The translations under genes and the position numbers were made by a program. Source: Bostrychus sinensis (lineage: Eukaryota > Chordata > Actinopteri > Gobiiformes > Eleotridae). From it: a stretch of 64,000 nucleotides of DNA. The notes beneath the pieces are model-generated. The model ran no database searches and was not told the DNA's origin. It saw nothing but the letters and a program-made list of their open reading frames with translations. Each line of letters begins with the position of its first letter. Position 1 is the first letter of the stretch. Location of the stretch: positions 12,502,288 to 12,566,287 of the forward strand of contig CM036251.1 of assembly GCA_020698575.1 (NCBI GenBank). Reading direction: 5' to 3'. This document shows positions 44,549-56,884 of this stretch, piece after piece.

Positions 44549-46000
44549 ACAGTCATAGTAAGAATCTGGGCACCCCTGATAATTTTAATTATTTTAATGT
44601 ATAAGTTGTTGGGCTTTTGGATCAGCAACTTCATTTTGATATACAGTAGTACCTTATGGACACAGCAATATATGATTATTGACATGAGGATTATTGGATT
44701 AACAGAAAATGTGCAATATGCATCATAATAAAATTAGACAAAATTTTGGGCACCCCAACAGAAAAATTTAATCAATATTTACTTGAGCCTCCTTTTGTGA
44801 AATAACAGTCTCTAGATGACTCCTATAGGCTCTGACAAGTGTCTGGGTTCTGGATGGTATTTTTCTTGGCCTGCCACATCAACTTTGCCTGTGTGCTTCC
44901 ATTTCCTGATTTCCACCTTAAATACCTTTTCTCATTATTGAATGCACCTGTCTATGAAGTTCAAAGCTTAAAGGTATTAAGGAGGATCTTTATAAATTCA
45001 TTTTTTGCAATATTTATTAAAACTACCTTCATTGCCCTGTATAAGGATTATAAATTGGTGTATTAGAAAATATAATAATAATATTAATAAACTGTGGACT
45101 TAAAAAACCTCATCCAATCGTTTTCGTCATGAGTACTTTAACCATTGTTCCACGGACTTGCCATTCATTCGTTCATCTTCCTGGTTTCGGCGATAGTGCG
45201 CGTTCTTGTGCTTGCGCATGCTTATACACTATGTTTATGTAGTCCGGCATTAGCGCCGCGTCAGCGGTGTTAACATCGTAGCGGGGACAGCCTGACTTCG
45301 AAGAGCACAATGGCTGAGGAAAACAACCAGGTGGTCACAAAAGGAAAACTGTTTTTGAAGTGTACCAGAGGAGGAGGAGAAAAACTGTAGAGGAGCAGAA
45401 TAAAACCCGTGTAGTTATTGGCGATTCCTTCAAAGGACGGCGTGCGCTGTAGGAACAGAAAGGGCTTCAGACGATGCATTGGTCGCCAAGTTTCTGCTGG
45501 ACAGGTACGTTTATCTTATTGTTTGAAAAAAATGCCTTTTTTCTTTATCTGTTGAACCGTTTCAACTGTACAGCAGCGTCAGTTTGCTAATGCTACCAAT
45601 AGCAGGAGTATATATTTTTGCTCACATTTAAGGACTGTGCATGTGACTGGGTCTGTGTGGGGAACTTGGTCAAAGGTCGCGCAAACAAACAATGCAGGTC
45701 TAGGTTTAGGTGAATCTCCGCTGATGCCGGCTGTAAACAAACACGCGTGTTCCAACGCTCGTGCACGTCGCTGTAGAGGAGTTCCTTGGAAAGGAACAGT
45801 GAAGGGCGGGGCCTGACGCATGCGCAGTATTCAAAAAGGGACAAACAGTCACTGGTTTCTCAGCAGTCGAAAAAATTCCTCCCTAATATCTTTAACTAAA
45901 TAATCTAACAAGTTTTGTTTTGCAAGTAATCCATTTTGAGAAGTTACATGGATTCAAATCAGCAAACTTATAAAGGTGCCCAAATATCTGCACACATTTT
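44549..46000. mobile_element. Tc1-like transposon remnant containing a CpG-rich insert
   Basis: Left end CAGTCATAGTAAGAATCTGG then GCACCCCTGATAATTTTAAT; right end TATAAAGGTGCCCAAATATC TG, roughly inverted. Between about 45115 and 45870 the sequence changes abruptly to CpG-rich DNA that does not belong to the Tc1 frame. No transposase remains. Borders are approximate. Confidence 0.5.
45310..45504 (+). pseudogene. Decayed exon-like coding fragment in CpG-rich DNA
   Basis: ATG at 45310 opens MAEENNQVVTKGK; after frame changes the region continues as KTRVVIGDSFKGRRAL and then ALVAKFLLDR, ending at a donor ACAG|GTACGT. I recall a similar pattern (RVNIG..F.RWR.L......DA..A.FLLD) from many unnamed fish proteins encoded by repeated genes, so this is probably the broken first coding exon of a multicopy, likely transposon-borne gene. 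One stop at 45450-45452 and two frame changes are visible. Confidence 0.4.
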
Positions 46001-46329
46001 TTTTTCATATTTCATTTAATTTCATACATCTACAACACTTTCAACACTGCTGCACTAAAAACTGTTAGGAAAACACCCCAGGACTGAGATGTCACTAGAA
46101 AATTAATGACATACCTCTGTGACCTTTTTTTGTGAAGAGTAAAAAGAGTAAATTAAGATGCAACCTCAGAGGGTTCATTATTAGTTTTCTTTTATTTTTA
46201 CCCCAATTACTAATTAAGTTCAAAACTTCACTTGTCCACTGATGCTATGTTTGTTACTAATTGAGCTGGGCAGTTCTCGCCTCTTTCAGTGCAGAATTGT
46301 GACATTTGTTGCATTAAAATGTAGTAAAA

Positions 46330-46530
46330 GTCAGATGAAGTGCGACTTGGGCGTTCAGACTGCAGCTGCATTGCAAAATATTAGATAGGCATTTGATTTA
46401 GGAACACATGTGGCCTGGGTAGGATATGAAAAAAAAATCAGATTTGTGCTGTTCACACCATTCACGATAAAATCAGATACAAGTCAGATTTGGGCCACTT
46501 TTGCCTGCAATGTGCATGGAGCCTATGTCA
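46330..46530. repeat. Rearranged copy of the 998-1702 DNA transposon
   Basis: CAGATGAAGTGCGACTTGG, TTCAGACTGCAGCTGCAT, TTTGTGCTGTTCACACCATT, and GATTTGGGCCACTTTTGCC ending ATGGAGCCTATG. Both ends of the family are present but close together. Confidence 0.6.
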
Positions 46531-47224
46531 AGAATAACACTCTGATTATTATTCATCAGTGTGCCCCAACAAAGTAAGGACATCTTCAAAAGTACTACAA
46601 AGAAAGCTGTTGCTGCTCAGATAAAAGTCCAGTCTGTATGTGATGTGTAAACAAACATGTATGTTATGTATGTTCTGTATGTTAAATAGTGACACATCAA
46701 AGTCGTACACAGTCCCCCTGCAGCAGTGTAAATCCACTTTCATGGCACATTACCGCGCATCATGTGAAACTAGTATCAAAGCTAACAGACAGCGGCAGAC
46801 CTCCCACTCTCCCGCAGTCTTTAAACGCCTCAGGACATGATGCCTTCAGAGCCACATTCAATCCACAGACCGACACACCGTCCAGATAAGGTTGCATCAT
46901 TATTCTGAGAGTTTAGTTTTACCTTTTACAAATAAAAATAGGTTTGCTAAAATGTTTTTTCAATTTCTGCTGTGACAGGCCATTAGGGGCTCCAAAGGAA
47001 CAGGCTGTGATTAGTGTTAACAAGAGGCCTCCACAAACAGAAATTTATCAAAAAGTGTAAAAAAGGTTTGACAACATTTCAAATTAGCACTGCAGAATAA
47101 TAACAAGCATCCAATGAATTCATGGTATATGAATCGTAGTGTATGTATTTGAATTCTTACTCCTTGGGCCAGCCGGCTACAATCTTTCTGAAGGGAGTCT
47201 AAATTGGCCACAGTGATTGAATGT

Positions 47225-47345
47225 TAGAGTGTTGTCCGTTAGCATGCAGTATGTCTCTGTGTTAGCCCTGCGACCAGTCCAGAGTGGGTCCAGAGTGTAC
47301 CCCGTTTAAGGCCGATTGTGACCCCTAAGGAAATATGTGGAAGAA
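47225..47345 (+). repeat. Family B 3' fragment
   Basis: TGTCTCTGTGTTAGCCCTGC, GACCAGTCCAGAGTGGGTCC, GTGTACCCC and GAAGAAGATGAATGAATAA; matches the order at 59320-59440. Confidence 0.5.
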
Positions 47346-47529
47346 GATGAATGAATAAACATTTTGCATGTAAATAGTGTGATAACAATAGATTTGGAGT
47401 TATATGTGCAGCCCTAACATTTGCATAAACAAACTATGTAACAAGCTGAACATATTCAATTTCTATTTCAGTGAAATGTATTTATATAGCACAATACCTA
47501 TACCACTAATAACTCTTTTCCTATTACTG

Positions 47530-48300
47530 AGAAGCTAGTGTTACTTCATGGTTTGAATTTTATTTGAATGTGCGAATTAGTCAGAGAAATCATCCAGAGA
47601 AACAAACCCGGGACATAAGTAGTGCGTCACTGCCCCCTAACCAAAACAAATATGGTGATTTTTTTGCCGGATTTCCCATAATATATCAAAATATGCTGTA
47701 TTATTAGCAACTTCAAACTTACTTCTGAATGGGGATTGCAGCAGAAAAGCAACATATCATGAGCTGTTTGTAATTGGTTTGGATTTGCATCGTTACACGG
47801 AGGACAAACGCTGCTGAGTGGGAGAAGTGTTGCTACTGCTGCTCCGTGTGAAATAAAGACTGCTACAGCACTAGTGCCTGCTAAAAACAAACTACCTCCA
47901 CAGAAACATTTACAAACTTTGTCCCGAATGATAAGAACGGGGCTCGGAGGAAAGTGATCAGAGGGAGGGGAGAAAAAAAAAGTTTTTAAATCGTAATTAA
48001 GATTTTTTGTAAAAAAAAAAAAAAAAAAAAAATCTGAGCTTTTATTTCTAGGCCATATCACCCAGCTCCACCTGGCACCATCTTGGTTCCATTTTAATAA
48101 GGGATTATCTTCTGCATTTGTAAGACACTCTGCAGATAAATGACTGTGATAGGTCGAGTCCAAATCACCTGAGTGGAAACGGCTCCTTATGCCTGAGGAG
48201 CCAGACTCTCCCACTTTTGAAAAGAAAGGAGGTGGTCCTACCTGGCCAGACTACAATATCACAACAATAGGTGCCAACAACAACAACAACAACAACCACG
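47530..48300. repeat. Family E repeat, copy 1
   Basis: Shares with 61955-62480: TCATGGTTTGAATTTTATTT / TCATGGTTTGAATTTCATTT, CAGAGAAACAAA, AAAATATGCTGTATTATTAG, then later GCAGATAAATGACTGTGATA, GGTCGAGTCC and CTTTTGAAAAG. The two copies are collinear with insertions. A (CAA)n run (48275-48296) and an A22 run (48011-48032) lie within it. The minus-strand frame of 195 codons that crosses it is an accident of these low-complexity runs. Confidence 0.6.
48275..48296. repeat. (CAA)7 microsatellite
   Basis: Perfect CAA trinucleotide run next to the family E sequence. Confidence 0.9.
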
Positions 48301-49239
48301 CTAAAAAGAGAAACCTCTGGGAGAACTACAGAACAGCACCCATATGAGAGACTTGTGAAATTTTGGACATATTCCTTCAAGAAGACTTAAATTCTTATGT
48401 TTAATTGTTAGCTGACTTGATGTTACTCTTCATCAACTTCCAATTTTTGCTCACATCATTGAATTTGGAAGGGCATCTGGTTTAAAACCCATGACAAATC
48501 AGTATGCAACTCACTGCACTGCCTATCGGAGGCAGATGATTTGAAAGCCGAAAGGAAACAAATAAGATTAGATTTGTGTTGTTTGTGACACTTTAATTAC
48601 TTGTGCGTATTGAAATTAATTAATGTTAGTCACTTTAATTGCTCATGTTGCTGTGGTTGAATCCAGGACTCCTGAATAAATAAGATGTGACGTAATGATT
48701 GAAAAGCAATAAGCAGCTGATCTCTGAATTACTGCAATACCTATGGCAAAAAATAGTAAGAAATGAAACTCAATAACCAGCTTTAAGCTGAGAAAATAGC
48801 CATATAACAGTCATTTCTCTCCAATATTGAGCCAGGTCGACCCCTGGCCTCACACTGCTGTTGACCGGTTGCAGACCGCAGCTTCACTCTGCCTCATTCA
48901 AGTGCATTCATCTTCAGCCAGAAAACCGAGAGCACAAATACAAGGCCCTCAGAGGCAGTTCCTTCGTTAAATAATGCTAGCTCAGAGCTGGGGGCACTTA
49001 GGACTGCTTTCCCACTGAGCCACAGAAATGTCACACACCTGAAGCGCCGGTCTCCAGCCGTTTAAGCACTAAATGACAGGTCACACACACAGACAGGGCA
49101 CAAAGCCAGCCCTCGGCAAAGCTACAGACGATGCTCTGTGGCAAAAAGGCTGTGGCTTTGGGCAGTAACAAAATACTGATGTGTTTAGAGGGCAGAAATA
49201 TAGTTGGTTAAATAAGTTCACAATATGGTTCATAACAAC

Positions 49240-49625
49240 ATTTAGGTTTTTATTTTGTTAAACTTTTTGTATGATGCCATTTTACTACAAAATGAAAAAT
49301 AGTTGTGAGGAATCAGTGGAAACAGAGCTGTACACAGTTTTTTGGATGAAGTAATGAGAGCAGACTGGATGTGGAGGGCTTGTTGATTGGTCAGTGCTTC
49401 CTGGAGTGGGCGGAGGTTAGTGGGAGAGGCGGAGCTTTGTGCAATCTGAGCATTTAGAGGCCTTAGAACAGCCGTACCATAGAATAAAGGATGACTCAAA
49501 CAGGCGTGAATGAAAAACACAAAGCAAAACAAGCAAAACACACCTCCAGGTATGTTTTTGATGAGGGAACAACATTATACATGGTAGAAAGCTCAGAAAA
49601 ATAAATTTTGAATAATATACCCCCT
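49240..49625 (+). repeat. Family A interspersed repeat, 5'-truncated copy
   Basis: Starts in the middle of the family (TTGTATGATGCCATTTTACT), includes CTTCCTGGAGTGGGCGGAGG and AGAGGCGGAGCTTTGTGC, ends GAAAGCTCAGAAAAATAAAT then a ATACCCCCTTTAAT end. Confidence 0.65.
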
Positions 49626-50904
49626 TTAATGAGGTGAAATACACACTGACCAGTTGCAGGGCTAACCCTTAGAGACACTGACATGCTCACAATCACTCAG
49701 ATAGTTATTGCCATAGATTTACAGAAATGTAAAAATTTTATTTTGAAATAATACAAATTTCTGTGTGGTATGTTAAGCAGGTTGGGTTAGTGGCTGCATC
49801 AACAAACACATGAGCTGCAGCAGAAAACAGGGATAATTAGATTTGAGAAAAAGATTGTGTAATAACATTTCTGCCACGTTCCTGCACACAGGCTGAGATG
49901 GCAGTCATTTGTGTAAACAGGTCGCCAGGGGGGACTGACAGCTGCTCTTAAACCAATCCTGTCATAAGCCTGAATATTACTTCTCCCCTCTCTGTCTCTG
50001 TAAACCACACACTGGAGATAAAAATAGTAATGCCAGATTTTCTATTACGGTGAACATGTGAAGCTAAAACGACCTGGTCTATGACAACGTTCAGCTTTTT
50101 TGAAGCCTAGATTGTTACATGAAAAGAAGAGATTAAAAAATGCACATGGAACATAGAGATCATAGTCAAATCATGTAGAAACTAAACATAAAATTAAAAA
50201 AGTAGGTCCCACAATCATAACCGCTGATAAGACTATTTTCCATTTGCTTCAAAACATCTCTTCCTTAACATTAATTGCATATTTTGTCAATGCCACTCTA
50301 TTCTGTGTCCTAACATTAGGTTTTTTATTATTATTTTACCAACAATATTGCTACACTGCTGGAATCCAATGTTTTCCTTGGGATGAAGTATTTATCATTT
50401 ATATTATGGCAAAAGCACCTCTGACAAGTAAATTATACGAGGTGAAGAACTGTTCCAATTCACCAATTAAGTTCCATAAAAATCACACAATTTTACCATT
50501 ATATTGTTTCTGACCTTTTGAAATGAGTAAAAAAAAAAAAAGTCTGATATTGTCCAATGTGTTTTCACAGTGACTCCAAATCCCTGGATCAAATCAGGTC
50601 TGGGCCTTTCACAGCTGACATTATTGTTTGGCTCAAAAGTCCAAATGTTTGGACCAAAAAAGACAGGTGTGAAACTGGCCTAAAGCAAGTTCAAACTTTT
50701 TTTTTTTTTTTTTTTAAGTGTGTAAACAGAGAGGCAACAGGAGACAGAAAAGTCATTCTCAGAAGTCAATATTCATTATGAAACCTTTGGTCAGCACAAG
50801 CTAAAGATTTTGAGAGTTATTTCTCTTGGGATACAACTTTTGGCTGTATAATAAACTTTGTAAATGGATAGGAACAAAAAAAAAAAAAAAAAAAAAAAAG
50901 CAAC

Positions 50905-51610
50905 TATGAGCTTTAGGTGGGGCACATGCTGGACAATGGCCAGTTTGTCCCAGAGCTGACACATAGACATACGCAGACAGACAACCATTCACTCTCACAT
51001 TCAGTCACTATGGGCAGGGCTGTACACAGGATTTTAGAAAGACTGAGGTCTATCATGTTGACGGCTAGTATAGTCCTTGTTTTGACCTGGTTTAGACCTG
51101 GTTTAGACCTGGTTTAGACCTGGTTTAATCCTGTTTTAACCATAGTCTTGGTTTGGGCCTGGTTTAGTCCTGGTTTAGACCTCATTTAGATCTGGTTTAG
51201 TCCTTGTTTAGTTTTTGTTTAGCCCTTGTTTGGGCCTTGTTTAGTCATGGTTTAGGCCTGGTTTCGTCCTTGTTCAGTCCTTGTTTAGCCCTGGTTTAGC
51301 CCTGGTTTAGACCTGGTATAGCCGTAGTCTTTGTTTGGTCCTGGTTTAGTCCTGGTTTAGTCCTGGTTTAGTCCTGGTTTAGTCCTGGTTTAGTCCTGGT
51401 TTAGTCCTGGTTTAGTCCTGGTTTAGACCTCATTTAGTACTGGTTTAGGCTTTGTTTAGTCTTGTCTTTTTCCTAAATAAGATCTGGTTTAGTCTAGTAA
51501 TAGAAAAATACCAACCACTGTGACCTCTATAGTGTGTAGGGCCATGACTATGAGCAATTTAGTCTCACCATCTCACCAAACACATGCATGTGTAGTGGGA
51601 GGAAGCATCA
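50905..51610 (+). repeat. Family B repeat split by a hAT element
   Basis: Left part to 51014 (ACAATGGCCAGTTTGTCCCA, ATTCACTCTCACATTCAGTC ACTATGGG) and right part from 51547 (ACTATGAGCAATTTAGTCTC, CATGCATGTGTAGTGGGAGG) are contiguous in other family B members, for example 32640-32710 in reverse. Confidence 0.65.
51015..51546. mobile_element. Second hAT-type element filled with CTAAACCAGG satellite (opposite orientation)
   Basis: Ends are inverted, CAGGGCTGTACACA and the complement of TGTGTAGGGCCATG. Flanks ACTATGGG (51007-51014) and ACTATGAG (51547-51554) form an 8-bp duplication with one mismatch. The interior 51080-51480 is mostly TGGTTTAGTCC / TGGTTTAGACC units, the complement of the 42.4-kb array; eight nearly identical units run from about 51340 to 51425. 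Confidence 0.8.
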
Positions 51611-52054
51611 GCTGGAAAGATGGTCAAAGTTAGCTTCGAGCTCAGTGTGTCATTACTCTGCCAAACCATGCCAGGTGTGTGTAAAATAACATCTCAAAAG
51701 CTTTAATTAAAAAAGAGATGGACAGTGCGGACAGGACCAACACTATCTGAGAGGAAAGGTCTCACTCTGCAACAAAGAGTGGAGACAACAAGCAGAGTGT
51801 AATAACAGGCTTGAAGAAATTGGGACTGTGAATATTTGCAGGATGTTAGTATAATATTTCCTACAATAAGCAACATTTTTGAGTAAAATGACCAGGTTCC
51901 TCTAAATATATATGCGTCTTATTATTCTGTTTACTTGGAGGTTATTTGCTCTGTTGTTGTAGTGTCCTGCCAAAACATAATCATAAAAGTAATTTCTGTC
52001 TTTTTATAAACCATAATGGACCAATTTAAACACTAAATGCAGTGAATGGTGGCA

Positions 52055-52130
52055 GAGTGGTCAGCTCTTCTGTGTATAAACTGTTGTCTGCACTGGCTGT
52101 GGAGTTTGCATGTCCTCCTCGTGCTATAAT
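52055..52130 (+). repeat. Family B SINE-like head fragment
   Basis: GGTGGCAGAGTGGTCAGCTC, then GGAGTTTGCATGTCCTCCTC, in the family B order. Confidence 0.4.
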
Positions 52131-52269
52131 GAGCCCTATTCAAACATTTTGATTTCCTTCACATGTAGGTATCCTGCCCATGGAAAATAAGTAAGTGTAT
52201 GGTTGTCCGTCTGTTAGGGGCCTCTCTGCTTGTGGTCATCAAGAAGGTCACAGTTAAGGTTTGATTTTA

Positions 52270-52935
52270 GGCTGTGTGAGACCTTTCTGTGTGGAGTTTG
52301 AATGTTCTCTGTGTGTCTGGGAGGGTTTTCTTTGGGATGCTATACATGGTTATTATCGCGTGAACTCGTGGTCTCCCCAGCTGGCTCTGGCCGGAGAAGT
52401 GCTGCACATGAAACGCATGCGGTGTGAATTGGAGTCCATCAGAAAACTGTACCAGAGATGTACTGCACACACAATGCATTCAGAGTGAATCTGGCGTAAT
52501 TTTACTGTTGGGTACTCCTGACCAAGATCCTGGCTCAAGATCTGGAGAAGGGTCCCCAGGCGCGGCCTTGCGGTCGCCCACTGCTCCTGACAGGTTGGCT
52601 CAGTGGAACTGAAGGATGAGTCAAATGCAGAGAACAAATTGCCCCATGGGGACAATAAGGTCTACCTTAACATTAACCTCCATGAAAAGGGTTTAAGACA
52701 ACGCACTGTGGTCTTCAGTATTAGCCACGCCAACGAGACATATTGTGGGTTAAATTTTGGGACAGTGCAGGGACTTCCTGTGTGGAATTTTCGTGTTCTC
52801 CCCATGCTCGGATGGGATTTCTCTAGATACTTCAGAGTAATCATCCTGCTAGGTACTAGTGACCAAGATCTGGAGAAGGGTCCCCACTGTTTGTGACAGT
52901 GGGTCAAATGCAGAGAACAAATTTCAAACCTCTCC
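52270..52935 (+). repeat. Tandem SINE-like repeats with 'AAATGCAGAGAACAAATT' tails
   Basis: Two head-to-tail copies: GAGACCTTTCTGTGTGGAGT (52279) and CTTCCTGTGTGGAATTTTCG (52780) begin similar blocks, each followed by GGTACTCCTGACCAAGATC / GGTACTAGTGACCAAGATC, GGAGAAGGGTCCCCA and AAATGCAGAGAACAAATT. The last motif is the tail of a common fish SINE. A further 5' piece is at 55485-55520. Confidence 0.6.
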
Positions 52936-53878
52936 CATAAAAGGCATCTTCTGCAGACACTGATCAACCCCAAATAAGCCTAACCGGCACTCCCCAAATC
53001 AACCTGAAACTGGGCATACTGTTTCTAACAACATTTCAAAGCTAGAATTTGCAAAAATAACAGTGCAAATGAACATGCACACACCTCACATGTAGAAAGG
53101 CTGCAGGGGCTGCAGTGTGTGGAAACATCTCATTACATTTGGGAAACAACAATAACACGTAACAAGTTTAATCAGCCCCACCGTCTCATGGTTACGTCTC
53201 TAATGTGTGTCTCCTCTGAGAAAGTCTAACATTAAGATGTTTGAGGAGGCGCTGCAGCAGTAGAGGAGAGAAATCTCTCCACTGGGAGTATCCACATGTT
53301 ACAGTAATGATCCATTAGTGTGATGAGGAGAGCTGTGAAATCCTGTTAACTCACATCTGCCTCAAATCCTGTTGGGATCCCATCTCTGTTTATGGTCTTC
53401 CTTCACACTGCTATAACTGCTGCTAGACTTGAGGCACTATTATGGGACTTTCTCTCAACAATATCTCTCTCGTCAGTCATACACATCATGTGTGCTCATT
53501 GTGTGGCACAGAAAAATTAAACCTACAGATTCCTCTTTAAAAATTGAGCCCATCCTATTTCTTTACAAAGGCAAATTGGTAGTAGAAACGTTTGATATTT
53601 AAAAAAGTTCCTATAGGTCCATTGGCATTTCTCACAGTTTTAAAGCCAGTTCATGGTCCTGAAAGGAGATGTATGCTGTCACGGGGTACATTTTGTTGTG
53701 CTCACTCTGGACAGTTCAACAGGAATCATTGGAGAAGAGCTAAAATACCTATTTCCACTGGTTATGCATGCTTGTAAGTCTTGCAAAAGCAAATAATGGT
53801 TTTATATTGTATACTGTTGTAAAGAACACTTAGATACAGCAGTATATAGGTTTGACAGATTTTGACTACAACACTGTA

Positions 53879-54273
53879 TAGGGCTACACAATATAGCGCA
53901 AATGTATTGTCGCAATATCCGTATCTCATGAAATTAAATGTAACTCAAAGTTGGTCCTCCATCAGACAGAGATTTACACTGTCAGAATCATTTTCCCATC
54001 AGAGCCTTCAATAAAAAAATGTTTTACTGCATAAAATTAATTAAAAGGCCTGGATTTAGTCATAATTTTCTTAATTTAGTCCTCATGTAGCCTTGTTTTA
54101 CATATGGTATATTCTTTGTTGAGTTTTGATTTTGACAGTTTTGATTCATAAACACAGGGTCAACATTTCTGTTATTCTGTTATTTTAAATGTACTATGGC
54201 AAACAAAAAACGCATCAAAATATCGCCCTCGAATCATATTTTTTGGCAAATCACATTTTTTCGTGCAGCTCTA
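53879..54273. mobile_element. hAT-like element with perfect 8-bp duplication
   Basis: ACACTGTA occurs directly outside both ends (53871-53878, 54274-54281). Ends TAGGGCTACACAATATAGC and the complement of GTGCAGCTCTA are inverted. The 395-bp interior is AT-rich and noncoding. Confidence 0.8.
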
Positions 54274-54484
54274 ACACTGTACACAGTGCAGGTTTGAATC
54301 AGTGCCTGACTCACGCTATGTGACTCATAACTTGTAAAAAAAATATTCACATAATTCACAAAGTGAATAATGCCCACTACAAATGTGAAAAGCTATATTA
54401 TTATTGTACAGTGTTAGATAAGTACATAGAAGTCTGTATATGAGGTGAGAATATATGCAAAACATCTAAAAAGCAATTGAGAAG

Positions 54485-54740
54485 TGAGATTTGGTAAATG
54501 GCTTCATTTATAAAGTGCTTTTCTACCTCTCGAAGCTCATTACATCAAGTAACCCTTCACCCATTCACACTCACAAACACACTCACATTCATACACCAGG
54601 CCCACAGACTGGTGGCTGAAGTGTCTTGCCTAAGGAAACAGCAGTATGTACTGGGGGAAGTAAGGGTTGAACCGTCAACACTTCAGACAATGAACAACCT
54701 GCTGTACTTCCTGAGCTACAGCCGCTATTCGATGAGGCAT
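54485..54740 (-). repeat. tRNA-derived SINE, minus orientation
   Basis: On the minus strand: GCGGCTGTAGCTCAGGAAG (A box), GGTTCAACCC (B box, 54664-54673), CTTAGGCAAGACACTTCAGC and a tail with AAAGCACTTTATAAATG. It belongs to the same tRNA-derived class as the 28290 copy, with a different body. Confidence 0.75.
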
Positions 54741-55679
54741 CTTATAAGTGTACCTATTTTCTACAATTACACATTAGGAGTACAATAATACTTCATATAA
54801 TGTAATGCACATACTGTAATTAAGTGGCTTTATTCAAGTGCCTTTCTTCCTTTGCTTTAAAAGGAACTTGCTTTGGTTTGGTGGAAATCTGTGTCTAACA
54901 TTTAAGCAGTCCCTTTGATGGCTGTGCTTGTCGGCTAACACTTAATACTGAAGAGACGAGCCGAGAGTGTCCGATAGCATCTCCATCTCCAGAGGACTGA
55001 CGGATGCTCCAGCAGATGAGGACAGATAGAGCAGGAGGCAGGGCCAGGAGCCGCAGATAACACTGAATCAAGCTTAAATGGAATAAGGGCTGAACAAATT
55101 CACTGCAATGTGGGCTTAAGCTGTCCTCCTCTGAGTGGAGATGAATGGTGACACAGGGTGATGGATGGTTTATCTCCAGAGTCAAGTCTAAAGAGCATTC
55201 ACATTGTTTACATTGCCTGTGTTTTAGTTGTTATAGGGTTAATGACCTATATTCATCCATGTTATAGTTATAGTTTAGTCACCACAGTGAGAAATTGTGC
55301 TGCAAACCATCTAAAATGGTACAATAAAGTTACACTGAATTGAAAATGCATTTTCTGTGGCACAAATGCTTCTCATTGGGTTTCAAGAATGGCAAGGTTA
55401 GTATTTCAATAGCCATGAAATATTCACAGACTGAAAAATAAAAGCTTTTTTGAAATATCATTGAGTTTAATTCCAAGCCCAGGCGAGACCTTTCTGTGTG
55501 GAGTCTGCATGTTCTCTCTGTATTTAGGTGGGTTGTCTCTGGGCACTACAATTTCATGCATCAACCTTAAACTCAGTAACTCTGCTCATTTCTTTGCTGT
55601 TTGTGTTTCATTTTCCTCTCTGGAGCTCCCCCTACATTTCGACATAAAGCACTATCGTAAATACTCACAAGTCCAGTGG

Positions 55680-55995
55680 ACTCTTGTGTGATCCCTCATT
55701 ATTTTCATTTTCTCCTCCTTGTATCTGTACAAAGTTCTTTCTGCCATTTGGCTGATCTGCCACAACAAAAATTAAGAAATAAAGCCATCACTAGCTTGTT
55801 GTTTTGCTAACCACCATGTGCTGATTTATTGCGAGACTCAAGCCTTCTGTGACCCTGGGTCAGGGGCGCTCACTGTTGCAAGTGTCATTTTTCAGCCCAG
55901 AGACTCCAAGGGGAGATGCCGGACGCTTATTTACCCCACAACAACTCATTTAACCATCACACGGGCTCTGAAACTTTATTTAAGGTAAAAAAGTT
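55680..55995. repeat. Family F repeat, copy 2
   Basis: Collinear with 23165-23415 (CTCCTTGTATCTGTACAAAG, TTGTTTTGCTAACCACCATG, AGCCCAGAGACTCC). Contains an extra GTGACCCTGGGTCAGGGGC segment absent from copy 1. Confidence 0.6.
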
Positions 55996-56884
55996 ACAGA
56001 GTTCTGCTTTAAAACATGCACAGTATAAGCTAATCTTGTTCTAATAAGTTCTCCTGACCATGAGGTCCCAGCTGCTGCTTAGTGGTCTCCCCTTGCTCCT
56101 GATAGGTTGCCCCATAAACTCTGGTACTGATCTAACTTGTTACTATTCTCTAGCATAAATTTAATATGGCACATTAACAGTTTAAAACATCACAATCGAG
56201 CATGAAATTTAGACACTACTTTGTAAAAAAAAAATGGGAGGCATTTGTGCTATAAATCTATCATAAAATGAGTAAAGTGAGATGTAGGAGGGTAAAACTC
56301 ATTGAAGGAAGTAACCAAGAGTATGCCACTTCAAACTTTAGTGTTAAATTTGGCTGCAGTGGTTATGTGGGAAGCTGCTGTCCAGGCCGTCACCGCATTT
56401 TCACTTTAACAAGAGCAAAGAGTCTCCAGCATTGGCCATTTGAGTGGTCAGCCATCATCTCACATAAATACTGAGGTAGGTGGAGGTTACAGATGAAGGA
56501 ATTGAAGAAAGCCTCCTTCACAAATATAGCAACAGCTGACCAATCGATGTTTTTAATCTCTTTGGGGCCGACAACAGCAATATTTGTAATTACTGTGTGC
56601 CATAAAGGCTCAACAAGCACTTTGTCATCGGTGGGGCAGAGGAGGCTGAAGGCAGGACACCTACAGCCTTAACAAAAGTGACTTGATAATGACCTTTCTA
56701 GAAATAGCATGCAGTTTGCAAGAATTTAGATCACAGCCAGCAAGGTGGATGACTTTACCATTTAAGATGATCAATGCCAGCAATGGATGTTGTGTTTTTA
56801 GTTGCTATTTTGAAGGTAAACGTATGGAGGTATCTTCCTATTAAGTATTAAAAACATTTGTTACAAACATCTACCTCCAAATTT

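Noticed and set aside
47627..48214. Minus-strand open frame of 195 codons
   Set aside because: It crosses a 22-base A run and low-complexity sequence within repeat family E, giving poly-phenylalanine; the collinear copy at 61955-62480 has no such frame.
50244..50513. Plus-strand open frame of 89 codons with hydrophobic stretches
   Set aside because: AT-rich DNA often gives hydrophobic frames; no start context, homologue or splice signal supports it.
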